Assembly: GCA_027353395.1 (NCBI GenBank)
Contig: DAIEHU010000062.1
Span: forward strand, 1-10,724
Reading direction: 5' to 3'
Origin: Desulfobacteraceae bacterium
GTDB lineage: Bacteria > Desulfobacterota > Desulfobacteria > Desulfobacterales > Desulfosalsimonadaceae
Length of the DNA: 10,724 bases
Positions 5,821-10,724 of this stretch are shown here, piece after piece. Every line of letters starts with the position of its first letter. Positions within the stretch are counted from its first letter, which is position 1. A program made the translations under genes and the position numbers. The notes beneath the pieces are model-generated. The model saw nothing but the letters and a program-made list of their open reading frames with translations, searched no databases and was not told the origin of the DNA.

Positions 5821-7585
5821 TTTTTTTCATCCATCCATCGGCTTTTTCGCGGCCGCCATGCTGTTGTTGCTGGTAAAATCCGAAAACCACAAAGTCTGGC
5901 GCTGGCTTCTTCCCCTGCCGCCCGTTCTGGCGATTATCGCTGTGATTTTTTTGATGAAGGACGGGGTTCACGGGGTGCATCGCTACCTGGGCCTTGAACT
6001 CACCTTTGGCCGGGTTGACAAGCTTTCCCTGGTATTCGCCAATATTTTCGCCATTCAATCCCTGATCGGCATGATTTACGCCATGCACCTCAAGGACCGG
6101 GCCCAGCATTTCGCCGCCTGTTTTTATGTGGGCGGCGCATTTGGCTGCGTGTTTGCGGGCGATTACGTCACACTGTTTATTTTCTGGGAAATGATGTCCG
6201 TGGCCTCAACCTTCCTGGTCTGGCTTAACCGCTCGGAGCGTTCCACCAGAGCGGGGTTCCGGTATTTTCTGTTTCATATCCTGGGGGGATTGTTTTTGCT
6301 TGCGGGAATGCTATTGCGTCACAATGCCCTGGGCACATTCGCCTTCACGCCGGTTGCGCCTGGCGCCGCGCAGTTTTATGATTATATGATCATGATCGGG
6401 TTCTGCGTGAACGCTGCGGTGCTGCCGCTTCACGCCTGGCTGCCGGATGCGTATCCCGAAGCTACGGTGACGGGCGCGGTGTTCATGAGCGCCTTCACCA
6501 CCAAGACCGCTGTTTATGTGCTGGCCCGCGGGTTTGCTGGGTTTGAGATCCTTGCGGTGATGGGCGTGCTTATGACCATTTATGGCGCGGCATACGCTAC
6601 CATTGAAAACAATGCCCGGCGGATATTGTCCTACCATATTATCTCACAGGTGGGGTACATGGTGGCCGGCATCGGCATCGGCACAGCCATGACCGTGAAC
6701 GGCGCATGCGCCCATGCCTACGCCCATATTCTCTACAAGGGTCTGCTGTTCATGGGCGCGGGATGCGTGCTGTATGCCACCGGAACCGCCAAACTCACCG
6801 AACTTGGCGGTCTGGCTTACCGGTTGCCCTGGGTCATGTTCTGCTATATGGTGGCCGCGGTTTCCATTTCCGGGTTCCCCCTGTTCAACGGTTTTATATC
6901 CAAAACCATGACCATTACCGGGGCCGCCGAAGCCCATCACTTGTGGCTCACCCTGGGCATGGAGGTGGCCGCCGTGGGTACCTTCCTTTCCGTTGGCATC
7001 AAGCTCCCGTATTTCGCTTTTTTTCACAAGTCCGACTACACGAAGGATATCAGGCCTATACCGGCCAATATGTATGTGGCTATGAGTATCGCCGCGTTCC
7101 TGTGTTTCATTATCGGCGTGATGCCGGACCTGCTTTATCGGCTTCTGCCGTATCCGGTGGAATACGTTCCCTACACATCATGGCACGTGCTGCAAACCCT
7201 GCTGCTCCTGTCTTTCACGGGACTTGGCTTCTATCTGATGCGCCGTGTGATTGTGCCCCATGCGAAAATCAATCTGGATTTCGATTATGTTTACCGGGTG
7301 CTGGGCAATATCGGCCTGGCAATCGCCAGATGGCCCCTGGCCAGGCTGGATAACTGGTGGACGGAATTTTATAACCGTGTGGGACTGGTAGGGATGCTAT
7401 TGGTAGCGAAGATCAGCCGGTTGTTTGATGAGAAAGCCATTGATGGGGTCGTGGATGGGTCCGCCTATACCGTGCTGGGCGCCGGGGGGCGTCTTGCCAG
7501 GGTGCAGACCGGCAAAATCGCCGATTATATCGGGCTTGCGCTGGTTATCGCTATCGGCGTATTCGCCATGTTTTATTTGTTTTAA
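5807..7585 (+). CDS. Antiporter-like subunit with NuoL-type C-terminal lateral-helix tail (takes the place of NuoL)
   Basis: This 592-residue protein has a NuoL/M/N-MrpD core (about residues 1-480) plus a C-terminal extension. Conserved residues are Glu128 in helix 5 (FWEMMS), Lys233 in helix 8 (AFTTKTAVYV), Lys311 (HILYKGLLFMGAG) and Lys366 in helix 12 (GFISKTM). The helix-7 lysine is replaced by Asn202 (CVNAAVLPLHAWLP). Its core (DAYPEAT, SAFTTKTAVYVLARGF, HAYAHILYKGLLFM) resembles Mrp-D homologues more than classical NuoL. The tail from about residue 490 (LDFDYVYR) to 592 reads like the NuoL lateral helix and anchor: IDGVVDGSA, then RVQTGKIADY and a final hydrophobic helix (571-592). I infer that it is the terminal antiporter-like subunit, clamping the membrane arm. 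Database annotation might call it NuoL or MrpD. Confidence 0.87.
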   Translation: MNLSNFFHPSIGFFAAAMLLLLVKSENHKVWRWLLPLPPVLAIIAVIFLMKDGVHGVHRYLGLELTFGRVDKLSLVFANIFAIQSLIGMIYAMHLKDRAQHFAACFYVGGAFGCVFAGDYVTLFIFWEMMSVASTFLVWLNRSERSTRAGFRYFLFHILGGLFLLAGMLLRHNALGTFAFTPVAPGAAQFYDYMIMIGFCVNAAVLPLHAWLPDAYPEATVTGAVFMSAFTTKTAVYVLARGFAGFEILAVMGVLMTIYGAAYATIENNARRILSYHIISQVGYMVAGIGIGTAMTVNGACAHAYAHILYKGLLFMGAGCVLYATGTAKLTELGGLAYRLPWVMFCYMVAAVSISGFPLFNGFISKTMTITGAAEAHHLWLTLGMEVAAVGTFLSVGIKLPYFAFFHKSDYTKDIRPIPANMYVAMSIAAFLCFIIGVMPDLLYRLLPYPVEYVPYTSWHVLQTLLLLSFTGLGFYLMRRVIVPHAKINLDFDYVYRVLGNIGLAIARWPLARLDNWWTEFYNRVGLVGMLLVAKISRLFDEKAIDGVVDGSAYTVLGAGGRLARVQTGKIADYIGLALVIAIGVFAMFYLF

Positions 7586-7620
7586 GGAAAGGGTCACACA
7601 TAACCAAGGGATCTGTATAG

Positions 7621-9123
7621 ATGACACTGACAATCTTAATTTTCTTTCCCATCCTTGCTTCCATTTTACTGGTGTTCATTGATGATGGCCTAAGGGTCCG
7701 CCAGTTTGCGCTGGCCGCGGGTCTTATTGAAATATTGCTGGCGCTGCCGCTGTTTACGTACTCGCCGGGCGGAGATGTATTCCAGTTTGTGGAACTGGTG
7801 CCCTGGGTTCCCAAATGGGGATTGAATTATTATCTGGGCATTGACGGCATCAGCCTGACCATGATTTTGCTCACTGTTGCGCTGTTGCCCCTGTGCGTGC
7901 TGTGCTCGTGGCGGTATATTGAAAAACGGGTCAAGGAATTTCATATCTGCCTGCTGCTCATGGCGGCGGTCTGCATCGGCGTGTTCAGCGCCCTGGATTT
8001 CGTTCTGTTTTATGTGTTCTGGGAAGCCATGCTGGTGCCCATGTTTCTCCTGATCGCCGTATGGGGCGGCCCGCGGCGTAAATATGCATCCATCAAGTTC
8101 ATCATCTATACGCTCGCCGGCAGCACGCTGCTTCTGGTAGCCATGATTGCGTTTTATACCCAGACAGGCACATTTTCCATTCCGGAAATGATGAAACACA
8201 ATTATTCCTTTACCTTTCAGTATTGGGCGTTCCTCGCCATGGCTCTGGCGTTCGCCATTAAAGTGCCCATGTTCCCATTTCACACATGGCTTCCGGCGGC
8301 GCATGTGGAAGCGCCGACAGCAGGCTCCGTGGTGCTGGCCTCGGTTTTGCTGAAAATGGGGACATACGGATTTCTGCGGTTTGCGCTGCCGCTGACGCCG
8401 GAGGCCAGTGTTTATTTCGCGCCCATGATGATCGGGTTTTCCATCGCCTCTATCCTGTATGGCGGGTTTGTGGCCTTGGGCCAGAATGACATGAAAAAGT
8501 TGATCGCCTATTCATCGGTGGGGCATATGGGGTTTGTGACCTTGGGGATTTTCATGTTTAATCTCCGGGGAGCGGAGGGTGCCGTGATGCAGATGATCAA
8601 CCACGGCATCACCACCGGCGGGCTCTTTATGATGGTGGGCGCGACCTATGAGAGAAGCCACAGCCGGGAGATCAACGATAATAAAGGACTGGGAAAATAT
8701 ATGCCCGCATTCATGTTTTTTTTCGGCCTTTTTTCCCTGTCGTCCTTGGCGTTTCCCGGCACCAACAGTTTTGTGGGTGAAATCCTCGTGCTGGTGGGCG
8801 CATTTCAAAACAATTACTGGGTGGGCGCACTGGCCATACCGGGCGCACTTCTGGCGGCGACGTATATGCTCCGGCTGCTTCAGAAAATGGCCTGGGGCGA
8901 GCCGTCATCCGTTCCGGGATGGCATGGAGCGGCGTTTCTTGAAAAACCAGATATCAATCTCCGGGAATGGGTTTATCTGGTTCCGCTGGCGATTCTGGTG
9001 ATATATCTGGGGCTTGCGCCTGGGCTGGCGCTGCGGACGATCGATCCTTCTTTAAACCAGACGCTGTCTAAAATTCAAAATCTGCAACAGCATCCATCAG
9101 CAGTCGTGTTGAACATTGAGTGA
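7621..9123 (+). CDS. nuoM: NADH-quinone oxidoreductase subunit M (NuoM)
   Basis: NuoM is a proton-pumping antiporter-like subunit of the complex I membrane arm. At 500 residues it has the normal length. All hallmark residues are present: Glu135 in helix 5 (YVFWEAMLVPMFLL), Lys214 in helix 7 (FAIKVPMFPFHTWLP), Lys245 in helix 8 (VLLKMGTYGFLRF) and Glu387 in helix 12 (NSFVGEILVL). The glutamate, not lysine, at the last position separates NuoM from NuoL and NuoN. HVEAPTAGS after helix 7 is also typical. The start at 7621 has AAGGG at 7606-7610, 10 bases upstream. It is preceded by a 35-base gap, the widest between the annotated genes of the operon. The nuoN start is 11 bases downstream. Confidence 0.97.
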   Translation: MTLTILIFFPILASILLVFIDDGLRVRQFALAAGLIEILLALPLFTYSPGGDVFQFVELVPWVPKWGLNYYLGIDGISLTMILLTVALLPLCVLCSWRYIEKRVKEFHICLLLMAAVCIGVFSALDFVLFYVFWEAMLVPMFLLIAVWGGPRRKYASIKFIIYTLAGSTLLLVAMIAFYTQTGTFSIPEMMKHNYSFTFQYWAFLAMALAFAIKVPMFPFHTWLPAAHVEAPTAGSVVLASVLLKMGTYGFLRFALPLTPEASVYFAPMMIGFSIASILYGGFVALGQNDMKKLIAYSSVGHMGFVTLGIFMFNLRGAEGAVMQMINHGITTGGLFMMVGATYERSHSREINDNKGLGKYMPAFMFFFGLFSLSSLAFPGTNSFVGEILVLVGAFQNNYWVGALAIPGALLAATYMLRLLQKMAWGEPSSVPGWHGAAFLEKPDINLREWVYLVPLAILVIYLGLAPGLALRTIDPSLNQTLSKIQNLQQHPSAVVLNIE

Positions 9124-9126
9124 GGA
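9122..9126 (+). promoter_or_regulatory. Shine-Dalgarno deciding the nuoN start
   Basis: GAGGA overlaps the nuoM stop codon and lies 8 bases before the ATG at 9135. The alternative in-frame GTG at 9120 has no upstream purine-rich site, so the ATG start is preferred. Confidence 0.6.
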
Positions 9127-9134
9127 ATCAGGCC

Positions 9135-10535
9135 ATGCGTTTTTTGATTAATTTCGGTCCGGAACTGTATCAGTTTGTATTGATATGCGCCATATTCGCG
9201 GTATCTCTTTTCAATAAAACATCCAACCGGTGGATCACATGGGCGTCTCTGGCGGGTGTGGGAATCGCCGCGCTCAGCCTTGCCAGTAACGGGCTGTTTT
9301 TATATGATGCATATAAGATTGACGCATTGTCCCAGTTTTTCAAGCTGGTGATTTCTGTCGGATTTTTCATTGTGGCGTTAAATGGCAAGACGCTTTCCAC
9401 GGTGGATGCGGACAAGCGGGTGGACTATTTTCTCCTGTTGGCCACCAGCGCCTGGGGCCTGATGCTCCTGTGCAGCGCAGTGGAGATGATGACCATGGTG
9501 GTTTGCCTTGAAATATCATCTTACAGCCTTTATGCCCTGGTGCCCCTCCGCGCCGGTTCAAAGGAAGCGGCGGAAGCCGGGGTCAAATACATTCTTTTCG
9601 GCGCGGCGGCCAGCGCCTTCGCCCTCATGGGGTATTCGTTTGTTCTGGCCAGCGCCCATACCTCTTACTTGGGATTGCTGGGGAAAGCCCTTTCCACCGC
9701 GAACCCCCTGGGCATGTTCGGCCTCACCCTGTTTTTATCGGCGTTTTTTTACAAATTGGCTTTATTTCCCTTTCATTTCTGGTGCCCGGATGTTTATACC
9801 GGCACCGGCAATGAGACCGCCGCGTTTATCGCCACCCTTCCCAAGGTCGGGGCCATGGCGGCTCTCATCCGCCTGATTCATGTCGCGTTTCCCAGCACAT
9901 CCCTCACGGACACCCTGGCCATCCTGTCCGCCGTATCCATGACCTTCGGAAACATGGCGGCCCTGGTCCAGACCGATGTGAAACGGCTTCTGGGGTATTC
10001 CAGCGTCGCCCATGCCGGGTATATCATTATCGGCCTGGTTGCCGGAACCGCCGCAGGTATCGCCGCGTCCGCGTTTTACGCCATGGCCTATATGGTGATG
10101 AATCTGACCTGTTTCTGGGTCATCTGCCGGATGGCCCCAAATGGCGATAATGTTTCTCTGGATGATCTCTCCGGTCTGCATCAGCGGGCGCCGTGGCTTG
10201 CGTTTGTTCTGGCGGTCGGGGCGTTCGCCCTTGTGGGGCTGCCGCCTACCGTCGGATTCACCGGCAAATTATTTCTGCTTTCATCCGCCTGGGGCCGGGG
10301 CTATGACTGGCTCATTATTGTGGCCGCAGTAAACACCGCTTTTTCCATCTTCTATTACCTCAATCTGGTCCGGTACGCCTATGCCGCCGAAACCGTTCAA
10401 ACCAAGGCGATTGATCTCAGCCGGAGTTCGGGCGCTGTCGCCATGATCCTTGCCCTTCTGGTTCTGGCGCTGGGCAGTCTGCCGGCCTTTGTCTATGATC
10501 TGGCGTTCGCCGCCGGGAAACAGATATTGCCTTAA
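9135..10535 (+). CDS. nuoN: NADH-quinone oxidoreductase subunit N (NuoN)
   Basis: NuoN is the antiporter-like subunit nearest the NuoK/NuoJ/NuoA bundle. From the ATG at 9135 the protein has 466 residues. Hallmarks are Glu126 in helix 5 (CLEISSYSLYALV), Lys207 in helix 7 (FFYKLALFPFHFWCPDVY), Lys237 in helix 8 (TLPKVGAMAAL) and Lys378 in helix 12 (VGFTGKLFLL). The FHFWCPDVYTG block and the GETAA-like GNETAAF are diagnostic for NuoN. The C-terminus after the last helix (AFAAGKQILP) is short, as usual. It is the last recognisable subunit gene; 178 bases without a convincing gene follow. Confidence 0.96.
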   Translation: MRFLINFGPELYQFVLICAIFAVSLFNKTSNRWITWASLAGVGIAALSLASNGLFLYDAYKIDALSQFFKLVISVGFFIVALNGKTLSTVDADKRVDYFLLLATSAWGLMLLCSAVEMMTMVVCLEISSYSLYALVPLRAGSKEAAEAGVKYILFGAAASAFALMGYSFVLASAHTSYLGLLGKALSTANPLGMFGLTLFLSAFFYKLALFPFHFWCPDVYTGTGNETAAFIATLPKVGAMAALIRLIHVAFPSTSLTDTLAILSAVSMTFGNMAALVQTDVKRLLGYSSVAHAGYIIIGLVAGTAAGIAASAFYAMAYMVMNLTCFWVICRMAPNGDNVSLDDLSGLHQRAPWLAFVLAVGAFALVGLPPTVGFTGKLFLLSSAWGRGYDWLIIVAAVNTAFSIFYYLNLVRYAYAAETVQTKAIDLSRSSGAVAMILALLVLALGSLPAFVYDLAFAAGKQILP

Positions 10536-10577
10536 AGGCTGTTTTCTAAAATTCCATTTTATGCGTTGCGCGTCTCC

Positions 10578-10630
10578 CGTGCCGATCAGGAAGAACGGGA
10601 CGCTGATCCGCTTGCCCGGAAATCGGCACG
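10578..10630 (+). repeat. 9-bp perfect inverted repeat downstream of nuoN
   Basis: CGTGCCGAT (10578-10586) pairs perfectly with ATCGGCACG (10622-10630) across a 35-base spacer. A shorter hairpin, GATCAG (10584-10589) with CTGATC (10603-10608), competes for part of the left arm. No T-run follows, so it does not look like an intrinsic terminator. Confidence 0.55.
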
Positions 10631-10648
10631 ACCCCATCGTCCGGGCAA
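10612..10648 (+). repeat. 8-bp inverted repeat interleaved with the preceding one
   Basis: TTGCCCGG (10612-10619) pairs with CCGGGCAA (10641-10648). Its left arm lies in the loop of the 9-bp repeat at 10578-10630 and its right arm lies outside. The two stems therefore either exclude each other or form a pseudoknot-like topology. Function unknown; no T-run follows. Confidence 0.5.
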
Positions 10649-10683
10649 AAGGAACCTTGGCTTTCGACGCGGCTCAGGGAATA

Positions 10684-10699
10684 GGATTTGAATAAATCC
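10684..10699 (+). repeat. Small hairpin just before the next ribosome site
   Basis: GGATTT and AAATCC form a 6-bp perfect stem with a GAAT loop, two bases before GGAGAG at 10702-10707. It is AT-rich and could be chance. It might influence translation of the following gene. Confidence 0.3.
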
Positions 10700-10713
10700 G
10701 TGGAGAGTTTTAT

Positions 10714-10724
10714 ATGGACCCATA
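10714..10724 (+). CDS. Possible first codons of the next gene (partial)
   Basis: An ATG at 10714 is followed by codons for Asp and Pro before the window ends. GGAGAG at 10702-10707 is correctly spaced, 6 bases upstream. That makes a same-strand gene start likely, but nothing can be said about the product. Confidence 0.4.

Noticed and set aside
10625..10640. Sigma-54-like GGCACG promoter element
   Set aside because: The GG at 10625-10626 is not followed by GC at the required spacing, so the -12 half is missing. The bases are already explained as an inverted-repeat arm.
10561..10695. 44-codon open frame starting at ATG 10561 downstream of nuoN
   Set aside because: It has no ribosome site, no hydrophobic or domain pattern, and overlaps the interleaved inverted repeats, so it reads as non-coding.
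10536..10713. Intrinsic terminator after nuoN
   Set aside because: Hairpins exist but none is followed by a run of T, so read-through into the next gene remains likely.

Overview
The window is one strand of a respiratory complex I (Nuo-type) operon. Almost the whole length is coding on the + strand, in the order nuoC, nuoD, nuoH, nuoI, nuoJ, nuoK, an Mrp-D-like antiporter gene, a gene for an 83-residue two-helix membrane protein, a second and longer antiporter-like gene with a NuoL-type tail, nuoM and nuoN. A 178-base non-coding stretch follows, and then the probable first codons of another gene. NuoC and NuoD are separate proteins. Protein style (NuoD, NuoH, NuoI) and a moderately GC-rich base composition recall anaerobic Desulfobacterota (former Deltaproteobacteria, Desulfobacterales-like). 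That placement is from memory of family sequences and is not proven here.

Region 1-74 holds the end of whatever precedes the operon segment (nuoA and nuoB would be expected upstream) and a Shine-Dalgarno for nuoC. Region 75-4078 encodes the quinone-facing and Fe-S connecting part: NuoC and NuoD (peripheral arm), NuoI (two 4Fe-4S clusters) and the heel membrane subunits NuoH, NuoJ and NuoK. C/D, D/H and H/I are joined by 4-base ATGA overlaps. Region 4082-7585 is the unusual part. Where a single nuoL is normally found there are two antiporter-like genes separated by a small membrane-protein gene. Region 7621-10535 carries textbook nuoM and nuoN.

The operon therefore encodes four antiporter-like subunits instead of three. 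The 592-residue one ends in a NuoL-like lateral-helix plus anchor-helix tail that I estimate is about 25 residues longer than in ordinary NuoL, roughly the length needed to reach across one more antiporter subunit. The same protein has Asn at the position of the transmembrane-7 lysine used for proton transfer in the other three. Together this suggests an enlarged, possibly stronger or differently coupled ion-pumping complex I. No NADH-module genes (nuoE, nuoF, nuoG) lie in the window, so the electron donor cannot be read from it.

The 3' intergenic region (10536-10713) has interleaved inverted repeats and no clear intrinsic terminator. No insertion sequence, CRISPR array, tRNA or rRNA was seen.
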